A DNA stretch of 64,000 nucleotides from Brevibacillus dissolubilis (GCF_006170445.1 NZ_VCNA01000014.1:1-64000), one strand, 5' to 3'. Numbered from the stretch's first letter, positions 17,839 through 27,203 are shown. Translations and numbers: made by a program. Notes: generated by a model from the letters alone, not told the origin.

Positions 17839-19497
17839 TTATACGACCGCTTTAGAGAAGGATTGGTTCTCCTCATACAGCGACTGAACTTTCTCTTCCA
17901 GATAAGCGATAAAGAAGTCCACGTGTTCCTTTTGGGTGTAAGGTGAGACAGAGAAGAACTTACAGGAGTAGATTGGCAGCATGTCAGCTGAATCCGCGAC
18001 GTTGACTTTACATACCTTTTTCGTATCGCCGAAGAACACTTCTTCACGGTGTGCACCGAGCAACTCGAAGATTTGGTTGTTCCAGACGTTGTTGCGTTCT
18101 ACGTGAGCGCTGGTCGCTTTTCCGTTGAGCTCTGTGTCCCATTCTGCTTTGTTTGGATAGAAGCGGAAAGTGGAGACAGGACCCGGATTGAGGTTGTTGG
18201 TAATCGCTACATAAGGGAGGCGCTCCATGATCTTTTTACGGAAGGCCAGGTTGATTCGTACATAGTTGGCAAGCAGGCGCTGATAGCCTTCCATACCGAA
18301 TGCTTCGAGGGAAGCGACGATCGCAATGGAGCTTGCTGCACGGGAGCACTCCAGTGTATAGCTGGTGTGGTAGCTTCCGTAACCACGGTTCCCCATGTAT
18401 GGTGTATCAGACTCATCGAGGTCAACCAGGCTGAAGTCCTTACCGTTCTTGAGCAGGAACAGGCTGGTCGCATACGGACATTGACCTAGCTTATGGAAGT
18501 CAAAGCACACACTGTCTGCAAGAGAAATATGTTGTAAGCGTTCACGAATGGTGTGAAGCGCATTCAATACTTCAGGTTCAAATTCAAGCGGATTGGTTAC
18601 AAAATCATAGTGGTTAAACATCGCGTAGAAACCGCCAAGAGCTGAGTCAGCATGCACGTGGATCGGTTTGAGATTGTATGTCTTGGAAATATATTGTGTG
18701 ACCATTTTGACCAGTTTTACGTTATCAATACCAAAGGAGTCAGTCGTACCGGTAGTAGCCACGACGTAGACTGGAATACCACCTTTTTCGACTACCTCCC
18801 GCATCTTTTTGAGCAGGTCGTCTGTATCCATGGAATGGTCTTTTTTCGTTTTGACAACGACCAAATGGTTGCTTCCGATCCCTGTCGCTTCACAGGACTT
18901 CAGCAGGCTGTAGTGAGCACCTTCAGAGGCAAAACAGTAGAGGTTGTTTGGAATGCCTTCTTCCTTGGCCTTTGGGAACTGCTTGGCAATCGCAAGACGA
19001 AGACCGGTAAAAACAGCACCCTGTCCACCCCATGTAGTATAGCCCCAGCTGATTTCCGGATTGTAGCCGACAACTTTGGACATAGCAGCAATCGCACGCA
19101 CTTCTGCTTCTGCCGCACCAGGTGAATAGATATCCCAGATACCATTGGCGTTGAGCAGGGAGGTCGTCAGGGAACCGAGAATGCCAGGGATACTGGCAAG
19201 TGGAATCACGTTCGTCAGATAGTTCTTAGTTTGGTAGGGATGGCTTTGTGCCAGATCAGAGAGGGTAGAAATCACAGCTTCCAGTCCCTTCCCCTGTTGC
19301 GGAATCGCTTCTGCATCAATGATATGTTTATAGAAGTTATGGTCTCGTTCTGATCCTGTGCCCAAAACCGAACGATTGACATCCTTCATATCATCGATGT
19401 TCGAAAGAAGCTTCGAGATTAATGATAGAATCTCTTCTCTCCGCTCAGGAGAACCATCCTGACTGGGAAATAGATTTTGAATCTCTTGGAAACTCAT
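17839..19497 (-). CDS. Group II PLP-dependent amino acid decarboxylase
   Basis: A 552-residue enzyme of the glutamate/tyrosine/aromatic decarboxylase superfamily. HVHADSALGG (Asp284 would contact the PLP ring nitrogen) and SVCFDFHKLGQCPY (Lys336 the Schiff-base lysine) are the family signatures. The C-terminal region carries SVSPYTQKEHVDFFI. It probably makes a cytoplasmic amine from an amino acid, but the substrate cannot be read. No amino acid/amine antiporter is adjacent, which argues against a simple acid-resistance pair. The ribosome binding site is AGAGAGGGG about 8 nt upstream. Confidence 0.85.
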   Translation of the reverse strand: MSFQEIQNLFPSQDGSPERREEILSLISKLLSNIDDMKDVNRSVLGTGSERDHNFYKHIIDAEAIPQQGKGLEAVISTLSDLAQSHPYQTKNYLTNVIPLASIPGILGSLTTSLLNANGIWDIYSPGAAEAEVRAIAAMSKVVGYNPEISWGYTTWGGQGAVFTGLRLAIAKQFPKAKEEGIPNNLYCFASEGAHYSLLKSCEATGIGSNHLVVVKTKKDHSMDTDDLLKKMREVVEKGGIPVYVVATTGTTDSFGIDNVKLVKMVTQYISKTYNLKPIHVHADSALGGFYAMFNHYDFVTNPLEFEPEVLNALHTIRERLQHISLADSVCFDFHKLGQCPYATSLFLLKNGKDFSLVDLDESDTPYMGNRGYGSYHTSYTLECSRAASSIAIVASLEAFGMEGYQRLLANYVRINLAFRKKIMERLPYVAITNNLNPGPVSTFRFYPNKAEWDTELNGKATSAHVERNNVWNNQIFELLGAHREEVFFGDTKKVCKVNVADSADMLPIYSCKFFSVSPYTQKEHVDFFIAYLEEKVQSLYEENQSFSKAVV

Positions 19498-20052
19498 TTG
19501 AAATACCCCTCTCTTTGATTATATAAATTCGCCAATGGTGTGCAGGTCTATGAGAAAAATAAATTGTTTATCATGACTGTTTTTGCAAGCCGGAGATAGG
19601 TTGTTCACACGTAGTACTGTCGAACTAAGCAGAATGATTGCGGGCTTGATAGAAGTGTATGAATGTAGGAATTTAATGTTGCCGGAAAGAACCGAATTGA
19701 TGAATTAGCTCAGTGATAAAAGGCACATACATTCAAAATTCGACAAAATTGTGTAAAACCCTTTTCCTCCCCTCCCAAAAAATACCTAAAAAACGAGAAA
19801 AGGTCACCTAGGACAATGTTCCTACGCAAGATTCGACAAATCGTTCTAAATTCTTACAAATTCCTGTTACTTTTGGTTATATAATTATCTACTTTCATTG
19901 TCAAGTAAAATTATTCCTGTAATATATATAATTATCAATAAGTTGTGTATAGATATAAATTTGTTAAAACTATTACCGCCACATGTTATTAATACCATTT
20001 TCAGCCCTAATTGAAACCACGTCATCTCATATTTTTCGACAAAAAAAATTTC
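19498..20052. other. Long AT-rich intergenic region upstream of gltB
   Basis: No gene is supported here. It holds the decarboxylase 5' region (a TATAAT at about 19520 on the minus strand without a clear -35), several A/T-rich stretches and a pattern resembling a tRNA D-arm (near 19708) without an acceptor stem. It may contain operator sites for nitrogen control of gltB, but I cannot identify one convincingly. Confidence 0.5.
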
Positions 20053-20081
20053 TTGAATAAAAACGCTTACATTTGTATAAT
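20053..20081 (+). promoter_or_regulatory. gltB promoter overlapped by a cre-like site
   Basis: TTGAAT (20053-20058), 17-nt spacer, TATAAT (20076-20081): a strong sigma-A promoter. Within it, TAAAAACGCTTACA (20058-20071) matches the CcpA cre consensus TGWAARCGYTWNCW at 13 of 14 positions. A site in the spacer would be expected to repress; regulation itself is inferred. Confidence 0.6.
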
Positions 20082-20178
20082 TACCCGTTGGTCCGATTGT
20101 TTTATCCAAATATTCATGTTATTCTAATGATACTTTATGTAAAGTGGAAAAGGGTTACCTTGTCCATTGTATTTTGCA

Positions 20179-20216
20179 AAGGAGGTGGAGGGTCAGTTTA
20201 CGCTGGCCGGATCATG
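20179..20216 (+). promoter_or_regulatory. gltB translation start with hairpin-bridged Shine-Dalgarno
   Basis: A strong AAAGGAGG (20178-20185) lies 28 nt before the ATG at 20214, too far for normal use. Between them GGTCAG (20191-20196) pairs with CTGGCC (20203-20208) around a 6-nt loop. Folding it leaves TGGAG plus GGATC, a 10-nt effective spacing. No other start codon fits the Shine-Dalgarno. Confidence 0.6.
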
Positions 20217-23200
20217 CTGAAGAGAGACCATAAAAAAGACATCATCGAAACATTCCAAGGGTATCAACAAATCGAACATGACAGCTGTGGAATTATTTGT
20301 GTTATTGAGAAATCGGGGAAACCTTCACGAAAGAATCTGAGTGAAACGATCCGCTCCCTTGTGCAAATGGAACACCGTTCTGGCTTTATTGACGGTGAAG
20401 GCGATGGATGTGGTATTTTGACTGATATTCCACGTTCTCTATGGACTGAATATTTCGAACAGTCTAATATCCCTACACAATTTGCTTATGACCCAAGACT
20501 GTCCGTAGCCCATATATTTGTTCCGCGTAAAGGACACGATGAGTTGGCAGTGAAAGCAACCATCCGTGAACTGGTGAAAAAGCATGGCTTGACCATTCTG
20601 CTGGAGCGTACTGATGAAGTCAATTCGGCAGTACTGGGCAAAAACGGTCGTCAGGATGAGCCGAGCTTTTGGCAGCTTGCTCTCTCCCCTGCAGATGACG
20701 CTTCTTTTGAAGCTGGCGCAAAATATGCGGCACAGCTTTTTGAGTTGCATGTTGAGATTGAAGAAACCTGCAACGTTCATGTTGCATCCTTAAGCCCACA
20801 TACGGTGGCGTACAAGGTAATGGGTGCCGCTAATATATTGCCTCATTACTTTAATGATTTATCGCATAAAAATTTTAACGCATCAGTGACGATTGGTCAT
20901 AACCGTTATTCTACAAATACACTCTCTAACTTTTTCCGTGTGCAGCCATTCTCTCTGCTTGGTCACAACGGTGAGATCAATACCATCAGCAAGCTCGAAG
21001 CTGAAGCTTCTATGCTGGACGTACCACTGGTTGACGGGGGCAGCGACTCTCAAAACCTCAACCGTACCATCGAGACCTTCATCCATCGTTATGGCTTGAG
21101 TCTGATGGAAGCTATGGAAGTGGTATTCCCGCCGATTCACAATGAAATTAAGCAGCTTTCTCCTGATATGCAGGACCTTTACACCCACTTGCGACAGACA
21201 TGGGGGCATTTTGCCCAGGGTCCAGCCGGTATCGTTTCCCGTCATGGCAATGAGTGTGTATTCAGTGTCGATTCGCTTGGTCTGCGTCCTCTGTGGATGG
21301 TGGAGAGCGACACCAGCTACTACTTCTCTTCTGAGCAAGGCGTGATTCCTGTAACCGAGATGGCCGGTGAACCGAAGCCACTCGCACCAGGTGAAAAGGT
21401 AGGCGTTCTTCTGCATGCAGACAAAGATGTTGAGGTGATCTGGCATTACCAGCTGCAAGCGAAGGTTCTGGAGCGTTTCCGTGAGAAGATTGCCTTTGCC
21501 GATGCACGTAAACACCTGCACTTCGATTATCCGCAGAATCTCTCCATTGCCGAGCCTGACGTACCTTCCCCAACCTCTGGTGTGTACAGTGCGTTTGGCT
21601 GGGATCGTGAACAGATCCAGCTGATCGAGCAGATGGCATCCAATGGTGTCGAGCCGATCCGTTCTCTTGGCTATGACGGGCCACTTGCAACCCTGTCCAA
21701 AGAGCGACAAAACCTGGCTGATTTCATCAAAGAAAGCGTAGCGGTCGTAACCAACCCGGCGATTGACCGTGAGCGTGAGATGGAGCATTTCTCCACCCGT
21801 GTCGTGCTCGGTGCCCGTCCTGTGTTGAATGGTAAAGAAGAAGCTGCTGTGCGCCTAGAGCTTCCAACTCCGTTGCTGTTCGAAGGGCAATCCCTGCAAG
21901 AAGCGGCGAAGGAACTCGGTACTCTGTCTTTGGAACAGGTGATTTTGAGCTTTAACAATCATCCGAACAGCATCGTGATTCTGTCCACTCATTTTAACGA
22001 GGCTGAGGGGCTTGCCAACGGTCTGGAACGTCTCGCCCAAGAGGCAATTAAGGCTGTAGAGAATGGCGCCTCCCTGCTGCTTCTAGATGACTCTGAGACA
22101 CACCGCGATGGAAAGCTGTGGATTGACCCGCTGCTGGCTGTCTCCAAGGTGGATCAGGTGCTGAAGGCTACGGTGACAGAAGGCAAAGGCAACCTGCGCC
22201 GTCAGACCAGCTTGATCCTGCGCTCCGGTGCGCTCCGTTCCCTGCATGATCTGGCTTTGGCTGTAGGCAGCGGTGCTGATGCGATCTCTGCTTATGTGAT
22301 GTTTGCCACTGCTTTTGCCAAATACGGTACAAAAGGCGCGGTACATCTCTCCACAGCGCTGAGCAAGGGTCTTGAGAAAATCACCTCCACCATCGGGATT
22401 CATGAGCTGCGCGGCTATGGCCGTCTGTTCTCCTCTATCGGTCTGGGTAAAGATGTCGCTGATGTGCTTGGTGTCATCAACTTCTGCGGTTCCGATCAAG
22501 CTGGCTTCTCCTTTGCCAACCTTGAGGCAGACAGCAAAAAACGCAGCGCGGATTACTCCGATGAAAAAGCTCGCGAAGCGAAGACCTTCCACATCTTCCC
22601 ACGTCTGTGGAAAGCAATTGGACAGATCGCTGCCGCTGAGATTCCATATGAGGATTATGCTGCAAAGCTTGAGGAAAACGAAAAGAAAGATCCAATCTCC
22701 ATCCGTCATTTAGCCGATCTTGCTTTTGACAAGGCTGCCGGTGAAGTGGAGCCATCCCAAGTGGACATCGCTGTAGGTGATCACAGCCTGCCGTTCCTGA
22801 TCTCCTCCATGTCATTTGGTTCTCAGAACGAAACAGCGTTCCGCGCTTATGCTGAAGCGGCTGATCAGCTGAACATGATCAGCTTCAACGGTGAGGGCGG
22901 CGAGATTAAAGATATGCTCGGCAAATATCCGCGTACCCGTGGTCAACAGATCGCATCCGGCCGCTTCGGGGTCAACGTCGAGCTGGCCAACTCCACCAAC
23001 CTGCTGGAGCTTAAAATCGGGCAAGGGGCAAAACCGGGTGAAGGTGGTCACCTCCCAGGTTCCAAGGTAACAGCCAAAATCGCGGCAGCACGTAATGCGA
23101 CCATCGGCTCTGACCTGATCTCCCCTTCTAACAACCATGATATTTATTCCATCGAAGATTTGGCCCAGGTTATTACCGAGATGAAAACAGCCAACAGCCA

Positions 23201-24785
23201 GGCAAAAGTCTGCGTCAAAGTACCGATCGTACCTAATATCGGAACGATTGCTGTCGGGATTGCCAAAGCAGGTGCGGACTTCATCACCCTCTCCGGCTTC
23301 GACGGCGGTACTGGTGCGGCTCGCGTGCATGCCCTGCAACACGTTGGTCTGCCTGCTGAGATCGGGGTCAAAGCAGCCCACAATGCCCTCTTGGAAGCAG
23401 GTCTGCGTGACAAAGTGGAACTCTGGGCAGATGGCGGCGTAAAATCCGCTCTCGATGTCGTCAAATTGATGCTCCTCGGTGCCAACCGGATCGGCTTCGC
23501 TACGCTCGCAATGATCGCAGTCGGTTGTACCACATGTCGTGGTTGTCACTTGGATACGTGTCACGTCGGGATTGCTACCCAGATCGACAATATGGAAGAA
23601 GCTCATGAAAAAGGACTTCGCCGCTTCGTACCGCGTGAATTCGATCTTGCGGTATCTGGTCTGAAAAACCTGTTCACTGCTTTTGGTGAAGAAGTCCGCC
23701 GTCTCACTGCCGCACTTGGCTTTACCCGTACACAAGAACTGGTGGGACGCTCTGATCTGCTGGTGCAGGCTCGTTGCCTCGAACAGATGGATCTGACTTC
23801 CCTGCTCGCGGTTCACCCGCTGCATACCGTTTCCGCTGTGGCTCCTGCCGCTGCCTCCCATGCAGATCAGGCAGCAGATACTCGTGTACTCGTCGCAGCA
23901 GCCGGTGGCACAGCTGTGGCTCAACCGGAAGATACCCGCTACTTCAGCGCTGACCGTCCGATCCAAGAAGACTTCTCCCGCATTCTGTCCGACGAACGTG
24001 TCCTGGGTAGCCGTTATGCTGGAGCACGCGTCAAAAACTATCTTGACGGCAGCTACACACAGCTCCCAGAAGTAACCCTTGCTTTTAACGAAGGCAGTGT
24101 GCCGGGTAACGGCCTTGCCGCTTACAACGCACAAGGGATCAATATCCGTGTGCAAGGCGGAGCACAAGACGGCGTAGGGAAAACCAGCTTCGGCGGTCGT
24201 CTTGCTGTACTCAAAACCAAGGGTACAAAAGGCGCCTTCCTCAACGGTTCTGTCGGGAAAAGCTTCTGCTATGGTGCCCAAAAAGGTCTGTTCATCGTCC
24301 AAGGCAATGCGGATTCCCGTGCCTGCATCCGTCTCTCTGGTGCTGACGTGGTATTCGGCGGTGAAATCAGCCAACCGATCCAGGATGAGCTGGGCGGAAT
24401 CGGCTCTCGTGCCAACATCAAAGGCTTTGCCTTCGAATACATGACCAACGGCCGCGCAGTCGTCCTCGGTGACCCAGGTCCATGGATGTGCGCAGGCATG
24501 ACCGGCGGCGTCGTCTACGTCCGCCTGCAGCCAGAGCTTGGCTTCGACAAAAAAGCTCTGGAGCGCCGTATCGCAAAAGGTGCAAAAGTCTCCCTGTACC
24601 AACCAGATCAGAAAGGCATCTCCGACATCAAAGAACTGCTCACCGCCTACAAAGAAGAACTGCTGGCTACCGAACAATACGAAACAGCCGGCCGCATTCA
24701 GGCGCTGATCGACGATCCTTCTGCTCACTTTATCCAAATCTCCCCAACCAAAGAGCAGGCAGATCCATCCGTATCTACAGAGTAA
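20214..24785 (+). CDS. gltB: Glutamate synthase large subunit
   Basis: A 1,523-residue enzyme that makes glutamate from glutamine and 2-oxoglutarate. Order: short propeptide, glutaminase domain starting at Cys25 (HDSCGII) to ~430, central domain, FMN/synthase domain (~800-1190, SKVTAKIAAARNATIGSDLISP), and a C-terminal GXGXG beta-helix. The 3Fe-4S cysteines are Cys1105, Cys1111 and Cys1116 (GCTTCRGCHLDTCHVGIATQ); Cys1108 is extra. No gltD-like small subunit is nearby, so the electron-donating partner must be encoded elsewhere. The gene is monocistronic with a cre-overlapped promoter. The name gltA is used in B. subtilis. Confidence 0.93.
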   Translation: MLKRDHKKDIIETFQGYQQIEHDSCGIICVIEKSGKPSRKNLSETIRSLVQMEHRSGFIDGEGDGCGILTDIPRSLWTEYFEQSNIPTQFAYDPRLSVAHIFVPRKGHDELAVKATIRELVKKHGLTILLERTDEVNSAVLGKNGRQDEPSFWQLALSPADDASFEAGAKYAAQLFELHVEIEETCNVHVASLSPHTVAYKVMGAANILPHYFNDLSHKNFNASVTIGHNRYSTNTLSNFFRVQPFSLLGHNGEINTISKLEAEASMLDVPLVDGGSDSQNLNRTIETFIHRYGLSLMEAMEVVFPPIHNEIKQLSPDMQDLYTHLRQTWGHFAQGPAGIVSRHGNECVFSVDSLGLRPLWMVESDTSYYFSSEQGVIPVTEMAGEPKPLAPGEKVGVLLHADKDVEVIWHYQLQAKVLERFREKIAFADARKHLHFDYPQNLSIAEPDVPSPTSGVYSAFGWDREQIQLIEQMASNGVEPIRSLGYDGPLATLSKERQNLADFIKESVAVVTNPAIDREREMEHFSTRVVLGARPVLNGKEEAAVRLELPTPLLFEGQSLQEAAKELGTLSLEQVILSFNNHPNSIVILSTHFNEAEGLANGLERLAQEAIKAVENGASLLLLDDSETHRDGKLWIDPLLAVSKVDQVLKATVTEGKGNLRRQTSLILRSGALRSLHDLALAVGSGADAISAYVMFATAFAKYGTKGAVHLSTALSKGLEKITSTIGIHELRGYGRLFSSIGLGKDVADVLGVINFCGSDQAGFSFANLEADSKKRSADYSDEKAREAKTFHIFPRLWKAIGQIAAAEIPYEDYAAKLEENEKKDPISIRHLADLAFDKAAGEVEPSQVDIAVGDHSLPFLISSMSFGSQNETAFRAYAEAADQLNMISFNGEGGEIKDMLGKYPRTRGQQIASGRFGVNVELANSTNLLELKIGQGAKPGEGGHLPGSKVTAKIAAARNATIGSDLISPSNNHDIYSIEDLAQVITEMKTANSQAKVCVKVPIVPNIGTIAVGIAKAGADFITLSGFDGGTGAARVHALQHVGLPAEIGVKAAHNALLEAGLRDKVELWADGGVKSALDVVKLMLLGANRIGFATLAMIAVGCTTCRGCHLDTCHVGIATQIDNMEEAHEKGLRRFVPREFDLAVSGLKNLFTAFGEEVRRLTAALGFTRTQELVGRSDLLVQARCLEQMDLTSLLAVHPLHTVSAVAPAAASHADQAADTRVLVAAAGGTAVAQPEDTRYFSADRPIQEDFSRILSDERVLGSRYAGARVKNYLDGSYTQLPEVTLAFNEGSVPGNGLAAYNAQGINIRVQGGAQDGVGKTSFGGRLAVLKTKGTKGAFLNGSVGKSFCYGAQKGLFIVQGNADSRACIRLSGADVVFGGEISQPIQDELGGIGSRANIKGFAFEYMTNGRAVVLGDPGPWMCAGMTGGVVYVRLQPELGFDKKALERRIAKGAKVSLYQPDQKGISDIKELLTAYKEELLATEQYETAGRIQALIDDPSAHFIQISPTKEQADPSVSTE

Positions 24786-24817
24786 TCGGATCGTACCGCT
24801 CGGGAGTTATATAGGTT

Positions 24818-24872
24818 AAAAAGGCACTGCGTAACGGGGTTTTATGACCATGCCCAGACGCAGTGCCTTTTT
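24818..24872 (+). terminator. gltB terminator
   Basis: A perfect 15-bp stem AAAAAGGCACTGCGT / ACGCAGTGCCTTTTT. Confidence 0.93.
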
Positions 24873-24903
24873 CTTTTTTGTCTTTCCCTATCTCCTTCCC
24901 CCT

Positions 24904-25042
24904 GTTAGCCTTATTAAAATTCTCACGGTTGGCAGAGGGAGTGGTATCTGTTTGTAAGGAGACCGGCCCCTCTAACGAGGGGGAAAGGCGACTGGAAAAC
25001 AGATACCACTCCCTCTCACCACCAAATATTAATAAGGCTAAC
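24904..25042. repeat. Structured palindromic element, copy 1
   Basis: A 139-nt element in the gltB-yugP gap. The outer stem is 14 bp and perfect (24904-24917 with 25029-25042). A second perfect 20-bp stem (24934-24953 with 24997-25016) encloses a 43-nt core (24954-24996). The core starts GTAAGGAGACCGGCCCC and ends GGGGGAAAGGCGACTGGA; inside it CCGG can pair with CTGG and CCCC with GGGG. Copy 2 (45603-45737) has 41 of 43 core bases identical but unrelated stem sequences. There is no T-run, so it is not an ordinary terminator. I do not recognise the family; it could be a structured RNA or a palindromic mobile repeat. Confidence 0.85.
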
Positions 25043-25133
25043 ACCCCCACCCCCTCCATAAAATAAAACAAAACAGTTTCCCCATCGTATCCGAACAGGT
25101 CACACCTTTTAACAGAAACGGAGTGATCATCAC

Positions 25134-25820
25134 ATGTTTTTTACTCCATGGACGATTTTGATCCTATTGGCTGTCGGCTTGTCATTTTGGGCACAGATGC
25201 GTGTCAAAGGGACATTTTCCCGCTACTCGGATGTAGGCACGTCATCAGGGCTGACAGGGGCTGAGGCGGCTCGCCAACTGCTCGATGCGAACGGTCTGTC
25301 CCATATCCCTGTAGAGCACATACGAGGCACGTTGACCGACCACTATGACCCGCTTGCCAAAGCTGTACGCCTGTCTGACCCCGTCTATTTCGGCAACTCC
25401 ATCGCTTCCCTCTCTGTTGCTTGTCATGAGGTGGGTCACGCTATCCAGCACAAGGTTTCCTATCCAATGCTGGTCGCCCGTCATTATCTGTTCCCGGTCG
25501 TGAATTTCTCTTCGGGGTTGGCCCCGTTCCTGATCTTAGGTGGTTTTTTCTTCAAGGCTACAGGTCTTTTCCTCTTGGGGATAATTGCCTTTAGCTTAGC
25601 TGTTCTGTTTCAGGTGATCACCCTTCCTGTCGAGTTCAACGCGAGCAATCGTGCCAGGGCGGCGATGGTGCAGATGGGCTTCATCCGCAATGATGAGGAA
25701 GAAGGAGCAGGCCGGGTGCTGAACGCCGCTGCCCTGACCTATGTTGCTGCCGCCTTGATCGCCGCGCTGCAGCTGTTTGAGTATATCTGGCTGTTTACCG
25801 GAGGCAATTCGGACGACTAA
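25134..25820 (+). CDS. yugP: YugP-like zinc metallopeptidase, membrane-bound
   Basis: A 228-residue membrane protein. An N-terminal helix (about residues 3-20) is followed by the zinc motif HEVGHAIQH (~101-109) and three more hydrophobic segments. PVEFNASNRA after the third is conserved in the neutral-zinc-metallopeptidase 2 family, where the Glu is a likely third ligand. The function of YugP is not established; a role in membrane protein quality control is possible. GGAG lies 10 nt before the ATG. Confidence 0.87.
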   Translation: MFFTPWTILILLAVGLSFWAQMRVKGTFSRYSDVGTSSGLTGAEAARQLLDANGLSHIPVEHIRGTLTDHYDPLAKAVRLSDPVYFGNSIASLSVACHEVGHAIQHKVSYPMLVARHYLFPVVNFSSGLAPFLILGGFFFKATGLFLLGIIAFSLAVLFQVITLPVEFNASNRARAAMVQMGFIRNDEEEGAGRVLNAAALTYVAAALIAALQLFEYIWLFTGGNSDD

Positions 25821-25884
25821 GCAGTATGGCGCCGACATAAACTCAACCGTTTCTTACAAGCTAAGCTACCTCCCCATTCTTAGC

Positions 25885-25930
25885 AAAAAAGGTACGCTCC
25901 CACAGCATGGGATCCGCGTACCTTTTTTTT
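25885..25930. terminator. Bidirectional terminator yugP / spo0M
   Basis: AAAAAAGGTACGC / GCGTACCTTTTTT arms with an inner TCCCA/TGGGA pairing, between convergent genes. Confidence 0.92.
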
Positions 25931-25953
25931 GTATGGGTTACTATTCTGGATGA

Positions 25954-26922
25954 TTAATCGCCAAATCCGAAGTCTCCGAAATCTCCTCCGTCATCTCCGC
26001 CCCCATCATCATCAGACCCGAGGACATCGTCCAAATCAAGGAAGTCATCTGCTTCATCGAGTATCTCAGACATCGCAGCCGTTCCGATCAAGCCGACGGC
26101 AAGTCCCCCGATAATATTCCCCAGCCCATGGCCGACGTGTCCGTGTCCCGAACCCGGACGGAACGCCTCCATCGAGAAATACGGAATGGTCTGCGGATTA
26201 TGGCAGTAGCCCTCTACTTTCTCCTGGATGAAGTGGCCCACTTCCTCCTCTGTCCAATCCTCCAGCACTCTTTTCGTCAGGATGATCTCAGCCTTCCGCT
26301 CTACTTCCCTGCCGAAAAAGCCCCCTTGCTGTACATCCATCTCGATCAGCAGGTGCACAGCATCTGGTGCATCATAGAAGATAACCTCCAGCTCACGCAA
26401 TGGCACAGAGATCGTCTTAGGTGGATAGAAAGCAAATTCTTGCCCATATTTGGTCATCGCTCCTGATCCCGGTTTAGGGATAAAGCCTACACGATCCAAG
26501 CTACGGAATACTTTTTCGATGTAGACGGGAGCATTCACGACAAACGGATCCAGGTCGGTCGGATCCAAGGCCTGTTCCACATCTAACACGGTGTGGAGGT
26601 AGTATTTCATATAAGGCGTGGAAATGGCCATATCGTTCGGCAGTCTGAAGGAGAATGGAACCTCTTCTACATAAGGAGCCGGCTTCACCGCAAATCCACT
26701 TTTTACCGGGATCGTTTCGACTACCCGATCAATTTTATTCCCTTTGAGCAATGCTCTTAGCTCTACCTGTACACTCAGCATCGAGATCGGTTGCTCCACA
26801 CTGCCCCCCTCAATATGAATCACCCCGGTCAAAGTCTCCCCCAACCGTCCTGAATCCTCGTGAAGACGCAGGTCAACCGTAGCAGCACCAATCCCGATTT
26901 TCGCCATTAATTTTTTAAACAC
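25954..26922 (-). CDS. spo0M: Spo0M-like sporulation control protein
   Basis: A 322-residue arrestin-like protein. Residues 1-245 match the Spo0M family (MFKKLMAKIGIGAATVDLRL; YMKYYLHTVLDVEQALD). In B. subtilis, Spo0M affects sporulation and cytokinesis. The C-terminus differs from the core: a Gly-rich hydrophobic stretch (GHGLGNIIGGLAVGLIG) and an acidic DDGGGDDGGDFGDFGFGD tail. The GTG start at 26922 has GAGGGG 6 nt upstream. Confidence 0.87.
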   Translation of the reverse strand: MFKKLMAKIGIGAATVDLRLHEDSGRLGETLTGVIHIEGGSVEQPISMLSVQVELRALLKGNKIDRVVETIPVKSGFAVKPAPYVEEVPFSFRLPNDMAISTPYMKYYLHTVLDVEQALDPTDLDPFVVNAPVYIEKVFRSLDRVGFIPKPGSGAMTKYGQEFAFYPPKTISVPLRELEVIFYDAPDAVHLLIEMDVQQGGFFGREVERKAEIILTKRVLEDWTEEEVGHFIQEKVEGYCHNPQTIPYFSMEAFRPGSGHGHVGHGLGNIIGGLAVGLIGTAAMSEILDEADDFLDLDDVLGSDDDGGGDDGGDFGDFGFGD

Positions 26923-27203
26923 CGTAATCCCCTCTTTCCTCCAGAGCAGTCTATGCTCCTAGCTTATTCTGTGCCTTCTCTTCCATTCAACTGCCAAACT
27001 GTAAGTTCCATCCTGAAAGATAAGACAGATTCCCTATAGACACATATTATTCCGATTTTCAAACTCGGTTTATAAAACTAAAATCATAAAGAGATTGGCA
27101 ATTGAAAGATGATTCTGCTCGGCTATACCGTTAATTGGCAATATCTCTTACTCTAATATCAGAAAGCAGTTACAACAAAATACGATTAAAGGTAGGGTTC
27201 AAC

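Noticed and set aside
19700-19750. A tRNA D-arm-like string (TTAGCTCAGTGATAA) upstream of gltB.
   Set aside because: No acceptor stem, anticodon arm or TTCRANNC T-arm in the right positions.
20187-20222. A leader peptide starting at GTG 20185 overlapping the gltB start.
   Set aside because: The GTG lies inside the Shine-Dalgarno itself, leaving no spacing for initiation.
22812-24737. A 641-codon open frame antisense to gltB, and similar long antisense frames (60695-62389, 16630-17523).
   Set aside because: They mirror well-supported genes with intact family motifs, lack ribosome binding sites, and have compositions (Cys/His/Phe-rich) typical of antisense shadows of GC3-biased codons.
24904-25042. 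Interpretation of the palindromic elements as Rho-independent terminators.
   Set aside because: No terminal T-run, each follows a proper terminator of the upstream gene, and the conserved part is the apical core rather than the stem.
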